Shown: positions 36,047 through 44,229 of the stretch, in pieces
How the letters are laid out: the number at the start of each line of letters is the position of its first letter
How positions within the stretch are numbered: position 1 is the stretch's first letter
Assembly: GCA_003134965.1 (NCBI GenBank)
Contig: PLDA01000004.1
Location: forward strand, 124,001 to 188,000
Direction: 5' to 3'
Length of the DNA stretch: 64,000 bases
Source of the DNA: Vulcanimicrobium winogradskyi
GTDB taxonomy: Bacteria; Vulcanimicrobiota; Vulcanimicrobiia; Vulcanimicrobiales; Vulcanimicrobiaceae
Position numbers and translations under genes: made by a program
The notes under the pieces: generated by a model
The model's database searches: none
What the model was told of the DNA's origin: nothing
Seen by the model: only the letters and a program-made list of their open reading frames with translations

Positions 36047-37390
36047 ATGCCCGGATGTCATCCTGAGCCCGTCGAAGGCTACCAGCAAGGAGCTGCCATC
36101 ATTCTCGACATTCCACCGACCCGACTCGACGACGTTCTCGCCGGCGGCGTCAGCTCGCCGGTCCGCGCCGGACGCCGCGTCGGCGGGGAACCGTTCGTCT
36201 GCATGCGCGCCGAGGGACCGTACGCGTTCGACCCCGCCGGGCGGCGCTACATCGATTTCGTGATGGCGTACGGACCGCTGCTGTTCGGGCACACTCCGAC
36301 GTTCGCGCGCGACCTCGACGCGCTCGCCGCGCGCGGCGTCGTCTACGGGTCGACGACGCCGGACGAACTCGCCTTGGCCGAGCGCATCCGCACGCACCTT
36401 CCGTCGATGGAGAGGCTGCGCTTCGCGACGACGGGGAGCGAGGCCGTGCAGAGCGCGGTGCGCCTCGCGCGCGCGTACACCGGACGCGACGTCATCCTGA
36501 AGTTCTCGGGCAACTACCACGGCCACTTCGATCTCGCGCTCCAGGACGCCGGTGCGTCGGCCGAGACACCGCATGCCGACCGTTCGGGGATCCCGCGCGC
36601 GGTCGTCGCCGATCTCGCCGTCGCGCGCTACAACGATCTCGGCGACGTCGATCGGCATCTCGATCGCATCGGCGGGCGGCTCGCGGCGATCGTGGTCGAA
36701 CCGATCTGCGGGAACATGGGGCTCGTCGAGACCGTCCCGGGCTTTCTGGAGGGTCTGCGCGAGCGTGCCGGCCGTTGCGGCGCGCTGCTGCTCTTCGACG
36801 AGGTGATCACCTGGCTTCGGCTCGGCCTCGGTGGAGCGCAAGAGCGCGCCGGCGTCATCCCCGACCTGACCGCGATCGGCAAGGTCATGGGCGGCGGTTT
36901 CCCGCTCGCCGCATTCGGGGGACGTGCCGACGTGATGGCGATGCTCGCGCCCGAGGGTCCGTGCTTCACCGGCGGGACCCATGCCGGTATGCCGTTCGCG
37001 GTCGCGATGGGACTGCGCGTGCTCGACCATCTCGAGGGCGACCCCTCGCTGTACGCATCGATGGAGCGTCGCGCGCGCTCGCTCGCCGACGCCATTCGCG
37101 CGACGCTGCGCGCGCTCGATCTCGGCTACACCGTCGTGCAGCTGGAGTCGATCGTGGACTTCAAGTTCCGGCCCGGCCCGCCGACGCGTTCGTACGATGA
37201 CCAGCGGCTCGTCGATCAGGCTGCCTACGCGGCGTTCTACCATGCGATGCGGGCGCGCGGCGTGCTGCTCCCGCCCTCGCACAACGAGGTGATGTTCCTC
37301 TCGACCGCGCACGGCGACGAGGACGTCGCGTTCACGGCGCAAGCGATCGACGAATCGCTGCGCGAGCTGCGCGCGCAAGGAGTGGTCTGA
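36047..37390 (+). CDS. Class III aminotransferase, glutamate-1-semialdehyde aminomutase-like
   Basis: A PLP enzyme of about 430 residues resembling HemL. It has VLAGGVSSPVRAG at the N-terminus, the cofactor-binding ATTGSEAVQSAVRLAR, LKFSGNYHGHFD, FDEVITWLRLG and the PLP lysine in AIGKVMGGGFPLAAFGG. GSAM converts glutamate-1-semialdehyde to aminolevulinate; a related aminotransferase role remains possible. The in-frame ATG at 36047 would translate a dispersed repeat (HPEPVEG). AAGGAG at 36087-36092 is instead spaced 5-8 nt before ATC 36098/ATT 36101, so the true start may be near-cognate. It overlaps the next gene by one base. Confidence 0.83.
   Translation: MPGCHPEPVEGYQQGAAIILDIPPTRLDDVLAGGVSSPVRAGRRVGGEPFVCMRAEGPYAFDPAGRRYIDFVMAYGPLLFGHTPTFARDLDALAARGVVYGSTTPDELALAERIRTHLPSMERLRFATTGSEAVQSAVRLARAYTGRDVILKFSGNYHGHFDLALQDAGASAETPHADRSGIPRAVVADLAVARYNDLGDVDRHLDRIGGRLAAIVVEPICGNMGLVETVPGFLEGLRERAGRCGALLLFDEVITWLRLGLGGAQERAGVIPDLTAIGKVMGGGFPLAAFGGRADVMAMLAPEGPCFTGGTHAGMPFAVAMGLRVLDHLEGDPSLYASMERRARSLADAIRATLRALDLGYTVVQLESIVDFKFRPGPPTRSYDDQRLVDQAAYAAFYHAMRARGVLLPPSHNEVMFLSTAHGDEDVAFTAQAIDESLRELRAQGVV
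36058..36078 (+). repeat. Dispersed PEPVEG-type repeat
   Basis: The 21-base TCATCCTGAGCC-type sequence ending GTCGAAGG belongs to a dispersed repeat seen in many bacterial genomes, usually read as HPEPVEG when in frame. It lies between two divergent genes; no second copy was noticed in this window. Confidence 0.6.
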
Positions 37391-37635
37391 TGGCGATCGA
37401 CGTGCCGCCCGGGTGGACCGACGACGGACAGGCGCTCGCAAAGACGTTCGACCGCGGCAGCTTCAACGGCGCGATCGCGTTCGTCAACGCGGTCGCGACG
37501 GTCGCGAACCAGCTCGACCATCATCCCGACATCGCCGTGTCGTGGAAGGAAGTGACGATCCGGACCTGGTCGCACGACGTCGGCGCGATCACCGAGCGCG
37601 ACGCCGCGCTCGCCCGCGCGATCGACGTGCTCTAA
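37390..37635 (+). CDS. phhB: Pterin-4a-carbinolamine dehydratase (PCD/DCoH)
   Basis: An 81-residue protein with the PCD signature NQLDHHPDIAVSWKEVTI and the C-terminal TWSHDVGAITERD. These hold the histidine pair and Asp of the active site. It dehydrates 4a-hydroxytetrahydrobiopterin, or supports pterin/molybdopterin metabolism where no aromatic hydroxylase exists. None is visible in the window. Its ATG overlaps the upstream stop by one base (TGATG). Its 3' end is the left edge of an AT-richer island. Confidence 0.92.
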   Translation: MAIDVPPGWTDDGQALAKTFDRGSFNGAIAFVNAVATVANQLDHHPDIAVSWKEVTIRTWSHDVGAITERDAALARAIDVL

Positions 37636-37877
37636 GTGCGATGTTCGTTATGTTGCGCCCACAAGAGTGGGAAGGCTAATGTGCCCCCGCGGTAGGCGAG
37701 AATCGTACGGCTCCATTCCCACTCGTCCCAGATCGGTACGTCGACTGCCATCTGAAAGACTCGAATGAATGTAACCACGGCGACACCAATCGCTGCGATC
37801 GCCAAAATGGCATTACTATACTTCTCGAAGCGAAGCCCTCGACCGTGCGCATAGATCCTCGCTACGAGTTCCTTCAT
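37632..37877 (-). pseudogene. Truncated N-terminal fragment of a glycosyltransferase-39-like membrane protein
   Basis: An 81-residue frame with a basic N-terminus, one strong membrane segment (about residues 22-43) and the luminal-loop pattern VPIWDEWEWSRTILAYRGG leading to LLWAQHNEHRT. It then stops at a TAG lying within the last codons of the convergent pterin dehydratase gene. In PMT-like family proteins HNEHR is followed by hundreds more residues with many membrane segments, so this looks like the 5' remnant of a larger gene cut at the island boundary. It is translationally coupled to the upstream epimerase gene (ATGA overlap). Confidence 0.7.
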
Positions 37878-38881
37878 ACTTTGGTCAGGACGTGCGGCCG
37901 CGTTTTCATCGACGCGGCAACAAATTGCGCGGTGTCCTCAATGATGTAATCGATTCCGTATTTGGACTCCCAGCCGATGGCTCTCTTTAGCTTGTCTGAG
38001 ACACCAATTCGGAAACGCACGTCAGCCGGAGGAACCGGCATCTGCTGTACGGCCGGAAACGTCTGACCGGGGTTCACATGCGCCCAAATTTTGTGCGCAA
38101 GATCGGCGACATTTTCCGTGCTGTTACCGCAGATATTGAAATCATCATTCCTAGCGCTTGAATCAAAGAGCCTCAGGAGAGCTTCTGAGATATCTTTTGC
38201 GTGTGTAAACGTTCGGACTTGCTGGCCGTCACCGAAGATTTCGAAGGGCGTCTGCTTGACCATTGCCTTGTAGACGAAATCGGGAATTACATGCGACATA
38301 CCAAAATCAACGCTACCATCCGCTTTGAAATCGGGAAGTTCACCGCTCCCGACTGCATTGAACGGCCGCACGATTAGGTAGTTGAGCCCGAATTCCTGGT
38401 GCGCGCCTCGCGTCATGAATTCACCAAAGAGCTTCTGCATTCCGTAATTCGTCACCGGGACGGGCTGCGTAAGCGCGTCTTCCTCGAAGACCGGGCGCGT
38501 CATCTTCTCATAAACCATTGAGGATGAGAAGTAAACGAATAGGGCCTCAGGCGCCGCCGCGAGGGTCGAATCGATCGCGTGAGCAAGCAGTTCGGTGTTG
38601 TCACGAGCGATCCGATAAGGGATCTGATGGAAATACTTTATCCCACCAATCAACGCTGCCAGACACAGGATAATATCGAATCCTTTGAACTCGCTCGGAT
38701 ACATGATGCGGACGTCTTTAATCTGGAGCTTGAAATTTGGATGACTATAAAAGTCGTGCTCCAAATATCCGTATTTGGAAAAGCTATCGATTACGGTCAC
38801 ATGATAGCCGGCATTCAAGAGTTCACGAGTCACGTATGATCCGATGAATCCCGCGCCTCCCAAGCAGAGGACTTTCTTCAA
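37874..38881 (-). CDS. NAD-dependent epimerase/dehydratase (extended SDR)
   Basis: A 335-residue extended short-chain dehydrogenase. The Rossmann motif GGAGFIGS is near residue 8, the active-site serine region is FSSSMVYEK, and the Tyr/Lys pair is YGMQK. RPFNAVGSGE and VRTFTHAKDISEA are typical of nucleotide-sugar epimerases (GalE/GDP-mannose epimerase group). It likely makes an activated sugar for a surface polysaccharide; the sugar is not predictable. It overlaps both neighbours by 4 nt, so it is part of one operon. Confidence 0.88.
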   Translation of the reverse strand: MKKVLCLGGAGFIGSYVTRELLNAGYHVTVIDSFSKYGYLEHDFYSHPNFKLQIKDVRIMYPSEFKGFDIILCLAALIGGIKYFHQIPYRIARDNTELLAHAIDSTLAAAPEALFVYFSSSMVYEKMTRPVFEEDALTQPVPVTNYGMQKLFGEFMTRGAHQEFGLNYLIVRPFNAVGSGELPDFKADGSVDFGMSHVIPDFVYKAMVKQTPFEIFGDGQQVRTFTHAKDISEALLRLFDSSARNDDFNICGNSTENVADLAHKIWAHVNPGQTFPAVQQMPVPPADVRFRIGVSDKLKRAIGWESKYGIDYIIEDTAQFVAASMKTRPHVLTKV

Positions 38882-39639
38882 GAGCCGCTCCTAAGGCGTT
38901 TGTCAGTAAGTTTCGGTTTGCGCCAGCCGCGAAATGCGTACCAGTACCACTTGAGGTACTGCGGCAACCATTTTATGAGGTCAAAGCGCGATTCGCCCGC
39001 CACACGGTCGGTCCAGACAGATGGAACTTCGCCGATGCTATAACCGCCAACGTACGCTTTCCCGACAAGTTCGAGGCCGATCTCGAAGCCACCCTTCGAT
39101 TCAATTTCGATTGCGGAAAGAAACGAACCGCGATACATCTTGAAGTTGTTGGTTGCATCGTGTGTCGGCATCCCCGCAAGATAATGAAGAGAAAGACCCG
39201 CAGTTCGCGAGAGAAACGCTTTGAACGGTGGGCCACCGATTTGTTTGCCGCCTCGCATATAGCGTGAGCCATTAACTACATCGTACGTGCCGTCTCGAAT
39301 CAACTCGTACATGCGATTCACAACGGAGATATCGTCGGAAAGATCGGCCATGATTACGCAGACGGCAGTCCGGTTCGTGCATGTCTGCAGACCGGTTTTA
39401 ACCGCATTCATTGCGCCGCGGCCGTATGCGTTGCGGATGAGGCGAATGGGGAACGGGAAACTCGAAATCTGTTCGCGGACGACCGGCAAAGTGTTGTCTT
39501 CATCGAAATCGTACACGATTATAAGTTCCGCGGGAACTTTGACCTTAGCTGCGAGTTCGTTCAGCTGACGGCCAATGTTATCGGCTTCGTTATAGACGGG
39601 ACAGACGAATGCGAGTATATCCTCGCTCAGAGGAAGCAT
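38878..39639 (-). CDS. GT2 family glycosyltransferase (dolichol-phosphate mannosyltransferase-like)
   Basis: A 253-residue glycosyltransferase of GT-A fold. It has the donor-binding start FVCPVYNEADNI, YDFDEDNTLPVV, and RNAYGRGAMNAVKTGLQ, followed by the metal-site region VIMADLSDD typical of DPM1/polyisoprenyl-phosphate transferases. No C-terminal membrane helices are visible, unlike ArnC/GtrB. It probably transfers a sugar to a lipid carrier or growing glycan. The ATG at 39639 fits the conserved region; a GTG at 39651 would add four residues. It overlaps the dehydrogenase and epimerase genes. Confidence 0.88.
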   Translation of the reverse strand: MLPLSEDILAFVCPVYNEADNIGRQLNELAAKVKVPAELIIVYDFDEDNTLPVVREQISSFPFPIRLIRNAYGRGAMNAVKTGLQTCTNRTAVCVIMADLSDDISVVNRMYELIRDGTYDVVNGSRYMRGGKQIGGPPFKAFLSRTAGLSLHYLAGMPTHDATNNFKMYRGSFLSAIEIESKGGFEIGLELVGKAYVGGYSIGEVPSVWTDRVAGESRFDLIKWLPQYLKWYWYAFRGWRKPKLTDKRLRSGS

Positions 39640-40880
39640 CCGTCGCCCCACAGATTCCAGATATCAACGACGATCTTTGAATCGGGAATCTTGAGGTTAC
39701 GATATTCGGCGTGCGGGGTACCAAGTACGATAACGTCGCAGCGCTGGATGAGTTCTTCCGCGCTGACGAAATCGGGCTCGGCGATGTAAGCATCCGAACA
39801 GATCACCGCTCCGCACTCGAAGGCCAGAATCTTGCGCAACTTATACGAAAGCGACTCGCGCTTGTCATCACTATTCGCTTTAAATGCCATACCGAGTACG
39901 CCGATGGTCATGGTGGATAGGTCGTAGCGAAGCTTGAGACGGCCTATTAAATAGTTCGGCAAACCTTCGTTAACCAGCATAGCCGCGTGGCCGAGGTAAA
40001 AACGATTGTTGTTGAAGGCCGCGAGTTGCATCGCGTCCTTGAACAAACACGGCCCCGCAGCGAAGCCTGCCTGCGGCATCGCCGCCGCTCGTGGATAATT
40101 GTGCGTCATCGCATGATGTATGCGATAGAAATCCGCGCCGTGGTCATTGGCGAGCATATAGAACTGATTTGCCGCCGCAAACAGCGTGTAGCGCCAGGTG
40201 TTAGTGAACAGCTTTGCAAGTTCAGCTTCTAGAGGCGAGAGCTCGACAACATCGGTCGAAAGTGGTGCGAACAGTTCGCGACACCGTGCCAGCACTTCGG
40301 GTTTCTCTGACCCGATGAGCTGCGGCAAGGTCACGAGTTCTTCCATGGCCTTTCCCTCGGCAATTCGCTCGGGGCAAAAGGCAACGTCGACCTTCTTGCC
40401 AAGGGTGTTAAGTTCTCTCTGCAGGCGTTCCGTCGTGCCCGGATATACGGTGCTGCGCAGAACGAGAAGCTGGCCATCCACCAAATATGGGGCCAGGGAT
40501 GTAAGCAATCCCCAGACTTGTTCGAACTCCGGGTTCAGATGACGATCGACAGGGGTACCGATGACGATGATGACAACGTCGGCTCTCCCAACAGTCGCGA
40601 TATCTAAACTCGTGTGAAACGTGCCTGCCGCTAACGCGGCTCGGAGCACGGGCTCGCAGCCCTCTTCCTTGAAAGGGACTTTCCCCTGCAGAATCGTCTT
40701 ACCGACTTCGGCATTGACGTCTAAGGCGCAAACCTGTCTGCCGCGCCCTGCAAGCGATACGGCAAGCGGTAGACCAACGTGCCCAAAACCGCCGACCACA
40801 ACAACGTCGAAGTGGTCCGGGGTCGTTGCCATTCCGTTTGCTGATTTTCCGTTGTGTAAGGACTGATGCGCGATAGCCAT
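39627..40880 (-). CDS. Nucleotide-sugar dehydrogenase (UDP-glucose/UDP-ManNAc dehydrogenase family)
   Basis: A 417-residue NAD-dependent enzyme that oxidises a UDP- or GDP-sugar to its uronic acid. The N-terminal Rossmann motif is VVVGGFGHVGLPLAVSLA. Then come VIIVIGTPVD, STVYPGTTERL, ELAKLFTNTWRYTLFAAANQF and the catalytic cysteine in GFAAGPCLFKDAMQL. The C-terminal domain has GVLGMAFKANSDDKRESLS. The first Rossmann motif has Gly-Gly-Phe-Gly where Gly-x-Gly-Tyr is usual. The WecC/TviB-type subgroup is plausible. The ATG at 40880 is preceded by GAAGG. First gene of the minus-strand glycan operon, next to the IS element. Confidence 0.9.
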   Translation of the reverse strand: MAIAHQSLHNGKSANGMATTPDHFDVVVVGGFGHVGLPLAVSLAGRGRQVCALDVNAEVGKTILQGKVPFKEEGCEPVLRAALAAGTFHTSLDIATVGRADVVIIVIGTPVDRHLNPEFEQVWGLLTSLAPYLVDGQLLVLRSTVYPGTTERLQRELNTLGKKVDVAFCPERIAEGKAMEELVTLPQLIGSEKPEVLARCRELFAPLSTDVVELSPLEAELAKLFTNTWRYTLFAAANQFYMLANDHGADFYRIHHAMTHNYPRAAAMPQAGFAAGPCLFKDAMQLAAFNNNRFYLGHAAMLVNEGLPNYLIGRLKLRYDLSTMTIGVLGMAFKANSDDKRESLSYKLRKILAFECGAVICSDAYIAEPDFVSAEELIQRCDVIVLGTPHAEYRNLKIPDSKIVVDIWNLWGDGCFL

Positions 40881-40913
40881 GGCTACAGAATCACCTTCAA
40901 CTGCTCCAGCAGG

Positions 40914-42577
40914 CTTGTGAAAAAAGCGCGCGGGCGATGTTGTTGTGGCGGCGTTTTTCGCGTATCGTGAGGTCAAGTCTCCTCATCTGGGATTCCCCAT
41001 ATGGTTCTCCTTTTCGAGCGGGCGCCGCCCGACTCCCGTCGTTTTCGGCCGGCTTGGCGAGCGGGACGGTCGATTTTGACCAGACGCGAGTGCGCAGCGC
41101 CCGGACGCCGGCGGAAAGACCTTCTTGCACGGTCATCAGGGCGCCAATCTCCCGTCGTTGTCCCGGCCGCTCGTCGTTTGGCGGGTGTTCATGCTGCCGT
41201 TGCCATTGGCGGCGATCGCAAGGCCGCAATTCTCTGCATGATTGCAGCGAACAACGTACGTGGGATCGCGACTTCCGCCATCTGGAACGTGACGTAGCGA
41301 CCGTGGCTGACGACCTTGGCGCCGATCTTGATCAGCTTCTCTCGTAGACTCGTGAGCGACCAGTTCGCAATCGCTTCTGGTGTCGCAAGCGTCCGCAGGA
41401 AGTTCCCGAGGTTGTACGCCAGCGCGTGAAGCTGAAGGCGAACGGCGTTTGCGTTGAACGAGCGGCATGAGAGCCGCGTCCATTTGATCGCGCCTTTGCC
41501 TTCCTTGATCCACTGCTCCGCCGTCCCGCGCTTGTTGTAAAACGCGACCACGTGCTTCCCCGATATCGCGAGATTCGTGATGATGAAACCGACGCGCGGG
41601 AACAATTCGCCTGGATGCCACTCAACCTTGGCAACGACACGCCGAGGATGGAACCAACTCTTCGCCTTGTAGCGGAAACTTCGATAGAAGCGCTGGACGT
41701 AATGCGGCGGGCGCCCGACCGGCCGTTTGAGAAGATCGGTAGTCCGCGCTTGGAGAATCTGATTGGCCGGCAAACGGATCGCGTACTCGATGCCCGCGGA
41801 CTCAAGGAATTCGTACATGTTGGGCTGAGCGAAGGCGGCGTCGCCGCGAAAGGCGATACTCTCGGCAGTTCCTTGGTAGCGTGCGACGACCGGCTTGAGG
41901 ACGTCTTCCCAGCCATCGGCGCTGTGGACGTTCCCGGGTCGAAGCGCGCATCGTTCCAGATCGCCATGCTGGTTGAATACAAAGAGCGGGTGGTAGCAGG
42001 TGCACCCGAAATGCCCGTTCCAAACGCTCTTCTCTTGTTCGCCGTGCGTCGGACTTACGCTCGAATCCATGTCGAGCACGACGCGCTCACGGGACCGATG
42101 CGCTGCAACGCGGTCGATCCAAATACCCGAGAGATCGGTAAGCGTTACAAGGTTTTCCGAACGCGCCAGCCAGTTCGTCTCGAATCGGCCCATCTGGCTG
42201 GGCGATGCGCCGCAACCCTTCGTGGCTTTGCCGCCAACGATCCAACGCATCGCCGGGTCGTGCCGCAATCGTTCGGCATCATTCACGTCTTCATACCCAG
42301 CGAGCCGGCCGAAAACGGACTGGCGAAGCATGCCGACCAGCGCGTGACGACCGTTCTTGCCCGTGCGTGCATCGGCAAGACGATCGCCTGCCGAACCACT
42401 CAAGCCCAGTGCGTCATCGAGTTCGCGATACGCGAGGAGACCCGCATCCGAGGTGACGACGGAACCGCGAAAGTGAATCATCACACGCCGGTCGAAATCC
42501 AGCCGGAGAAGATCATTTTGCACTTCACCCGTCGGGTTCGTCAATGTGGCCTCAACTCATCGGCGTGAATCACTTGT
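40914..42577 (-). mobile_element. IS1380-family insertion sequence (ends approximate)
   Basis: The transposase gene is flanked by about 270 bp on the left (40914-41188) and about 30 bp on the right. A poor imperfect inverted match (CTTGTGA at about 40914 against CAAGTGA read on the minus strand near 42573) may mark the ends; no convincing target duplication was found. The size, about 1.66 kb, fits the family. Bases 40881-41188 contain no other gene. Confidence 0.45.
41189..42544 (-). CDS. IS1380-family transposase
   Basis: A 451-residue DDE-type transposase that appears full length. The IS1380 pattern is clear: FRGSVVTSDAGLLAYRELD at the N-terminus, the first catalytic Asp in VLDMDSSVSPTHGEQE, the second in FRGDAAFAQPNMYE, and the glutamate in EQWIKEGKGAIKW followed by NAVRLQLHALAYNLGNFLR. 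No frameshift is seen, so it may be active. The start shown is TTG at 42544; GTG at 42523 is an alternative. Confidence 0.92.
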   Translation of the reverse strand: MTNPTGEVQNDLLRLDFDRRVMIHFRGSVVTSDAGLLAYRELDDALGLSGSAGDRLADARTGKNGRHALVGMLRQSVFGRLAGYEDVNDAERLRHDPAMRWIVGGKATKGCGASPSQMGRFETNWLARSENLVTLTDLSGIWIDRVAAHRSRERVVLDMDSSVSPTHGEQEKSVWNGHFGCTCYHPLFVFNQHGDLERCALRPGNVHSADGWEDVLKPVVARYQGTAESIAFRGDAAFAQPNMYEFLESAGIEYAIRLPANQILQARTTDLLKRPVGRPPHYVQRFYRSFRYKAKSWFHPRRVVAKVEWHPGELFPRVGFIITNLAISGKHVVAFYNKRGTAEQWIKEGKGAIKWTRLSCRSFNANAVRLQLHALAYNLGNFLRTLATPEAIANWSLTSLREKLIKIGAKVVSHGRYVTFQMAEVAIPRTLFAAIMQRIAALRSPPMATAA

Positions 42578-42579
42578 CA

Positions 42580-42585
42580 ATTATA
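42580..42585 (-). promoter_or_regulatory. Candidate -10 box for the IS1380 transposase
   Basis: On the minus strand this reads TATAAT, 35 nt before the transposase start. No good -35 at 16-18 nt was found. If the element ends near 42577, the box lies in flanking DNA. Confidence 0.3.
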
Positions 42586-42736
42586 ACAAATTCGCGCATG
42601 TGCTACAGCAATTTTGCAATGTTATCTGGCGAATGCGGGCTAAAGATCTGCATCACGGCGGCACTCGCCCTGGGATTGATGCGCACTAAGTTAAGAAGCG
42701 AGCTCGGCTTATGAATGAAGTCGGAGAGAGGTTCTC

Positions 42737-42805
42737 ATGAGGAAGTTCTTAGTTGGATTGGCCGCGTTGACCGCGATGACGACCGGTGTAGTTTTTGCCG
42801 GCTAA
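42737..42805 (+). CDS. 22-residue signal-peptide-like micro-ORF
   Basis: ATG at 42737 is preceded by GGAGAGAGG at 42723-42731 with workable spacing. The peptide starts MRKFLVGLAALTAM and ends VVFAG before TAA, so it has the charge, hydrophobic core and A-x-A-like end of a signal peptide but essentially no mature part. It lies at the right edge of the AT-richer island, convergent with the M28 peptidase gene. It could be a decayed secreted protein, a small membrane peptide or chance; the ribosome site is the main support. Confidence 0.4.
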   Translation: MRKFLVGLAALTAMTTGVVFAG

Positions 42806-42812
42806 GCCGCGG

Positions 42813-44171
42813 TCAGCGCACCGGGGTCGGGAAACCGGCCGGCGAGCGGTGACCCTCGGCGTCGACCGCCCGGACGCCGAATTGCCAGTTGTCCTTGGAG
42901 AGCGGGATCGTGATCCGGGTGACGGCGCCGGCGTCCTGCACCGCGCTCCAAACCGGCTCGGTCGTCAGGCGCCGCACCACTTCGTAGCGCGCGGCACGCG
43001 GGACGGCTTCCCAGGACAAGAGCGTGTCGTTGGTCAGCGCCTTCGTGTCGACCGAGACTTTCGGGGTCGCCGGAGCGAGCGCGAGCGACGCCAGCGCCGC
43101 GATGTTGTAGCGCGTTACCTTCGCGAGATAGTCGAAATCCATGAATTGCAGCAGGTCGCCGTACTGTACGCCGTTCTCGACGCGCACGTCCTGATGCTGG
43201 TGCGCGAACGTCTCGCGCGGCTCGGTGAAGCGCAGTGCGGGGAAGCCTTCGGCGTTAAACGACTCGTGGTCACCGCCGCGCAGGAAGCGGTCGGCGCGCC
43301 AGACGAGCATCCCGTGCAGGCCGGTCGAGTATGCGTCGGCGGTCTCCTTCGTGAACCGCGCCAGCTCGTTCGACGGCGAGTCGTTCTGCGAGCCGATCGC
43401 GTTGATGCGGGCCGCGTTCGCGCCGGTGGGGATCGACTCCGAGAAGATGCGGATCGTATCGTCGCGCTTCACGCCGTCGTCCCCGACCGACGCGCCGACG
43501 ATGTCGCTGTTGAGATCGCCTTCCACGTCGACGTGCGCGTCTTTGAGCGTCTTGGCAAAATGCCCGCTGCCGAAGAGCCCCTGCTCTTCGGCGTCGAAAC
43601 AAGCGAAGATCACCGTTCCGTGCATCGGCAGGCCGGCCAGGATACGCGCCGCCTCGACGACCGCCGAGGTGGCCGAGCCGTTGTCGTCGGCGCCCGGCGC
43701 GTCGTGCTCACCGTCGTCGTTGTTCGTGTTTCGCGAGTCGTAGTGGCTCGACATCACGTACGTGCGCCCGGTCGGATCGTCGCCCTTCAGCGTGGCGATC
43801 ACCGACGAGATCACCACCGCGCGGGGGATCCGCTTGGCGGGATCGGCCGGCTGCGTGTACGTGTCGAGCGCGACCGTCATCCGCCCGCCGCTGTCGCGGG
43901 CGATCCGGCGGAAGCGGTCGACGAGGTACGCGCGCGCCGCGAATACGCCGCGCTTCGGCCCGGCGTTCTCGGAGAACGTCGAGCGCGTCCCGAACGCGAC
44001 GAGGCGTTCGTCCGTTGCCCGCAGCTCCTGTGCCGAGACGCGCGCCAGCGCCGCAGCGAGCGCTGGATCGAGCGGCGGCGCGGGGACGTCGGCGCGAGCG
44101 GGGACGGTCCCGGCGAATCCGAGGCAGAGCGCGAGCGCGAGGGATCGGTACGGCAGACGATGCGCGGTCAT
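42813..44171 (-). CDS. Exported M28-family zinc aminopeptidase
   Basis: A 452-residue exported protein with a signal peptide ending near residue 27 (PARADVP). The M28 metal ligands are visible in order: His/Asp in MSSHYDSRN, Asp in PGADDNGSATS, the Glu pair in FDAEEQGLFGSG, Asp in LNSDIVG and a late His in FAHQHQD. The last 95 residues look like a fibronectin-III-type domain (DTLLSWEAVPRAARYEVVRR). It probably removes N-terminal residues from peptides outside the cytoplasm. No gap-spanning signals are evident in the 58 nt before the divergent gene. Confidence 0.92.
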   Translation of the reverse strand: MTAHRLPYRSLALALCLGFAGTVPARADVPAPPLDPALAAALARVSAQELRATDERLVAFGTRSTFSENAGPKRGVFAARAYLVDRFRRIARDSGGRMTVALDTYTQPADPAKRIPRAVVISSVIATLKGDDPTGRTYVMSSHYDSRNTNNDDGEHDAPGADDNGSATSAVVEAARILAGLPMHGTVIFACFDAEEQGLFGSGHFAKTLKDAHVDVEGDLNSDIVGASVGDDGVKRDDTIRIFSESIPTGANAARINAIGSQNDSPSNELARFTKETADAYSTGLHGMLVWRADRFLRGGDHESFNAEGFPALRFTEPRETFAHQHQDVRVENGVQYGDLLQFMDFDYLAKVTRYNIAALASLALAPATPKVSVDTKALTNDTLLSWEAVPRAARYEVVRRLTTEPVWSAVQDAGAVTRITIPLSKDNWQFGVRAVDAEGHRSPAGFPTPVR

Positions 44172-44229
44172 ACGGCGCCGTACCGCGCCGCCGCCGCCAA
44201 GGCCTGCGCCGCCTCAGGAGAAGGATGCC

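Larger units (their letters stand above)
37640..42800. other. AT-richer genomic island with surface-glycan genes and an IS1380 element
   Basis: Base composition drops visibly at the end of the pterin dehydratase gene (about 37640) and recovers at about 42800. Within it codon use includes many A/T-ending codons rarely used outside. Contents in minus-strand order are IS1380-family transposase, nucleotide-sugar dehydrogenase, glycosyltransferase, epimerase and a truncated membrane-protein gene. These features fit horizontal transfer of part of a polysaccharide cluster. Exact ends are estimated by eye. Confidence 0.7.

Noticed and set aside
40881..42577. Precise target-site duplication of the IS1380 element
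   Set aside because: Only weak, imperfect end similarity was found; no flanking direct repeat of the expected size could be assigned.
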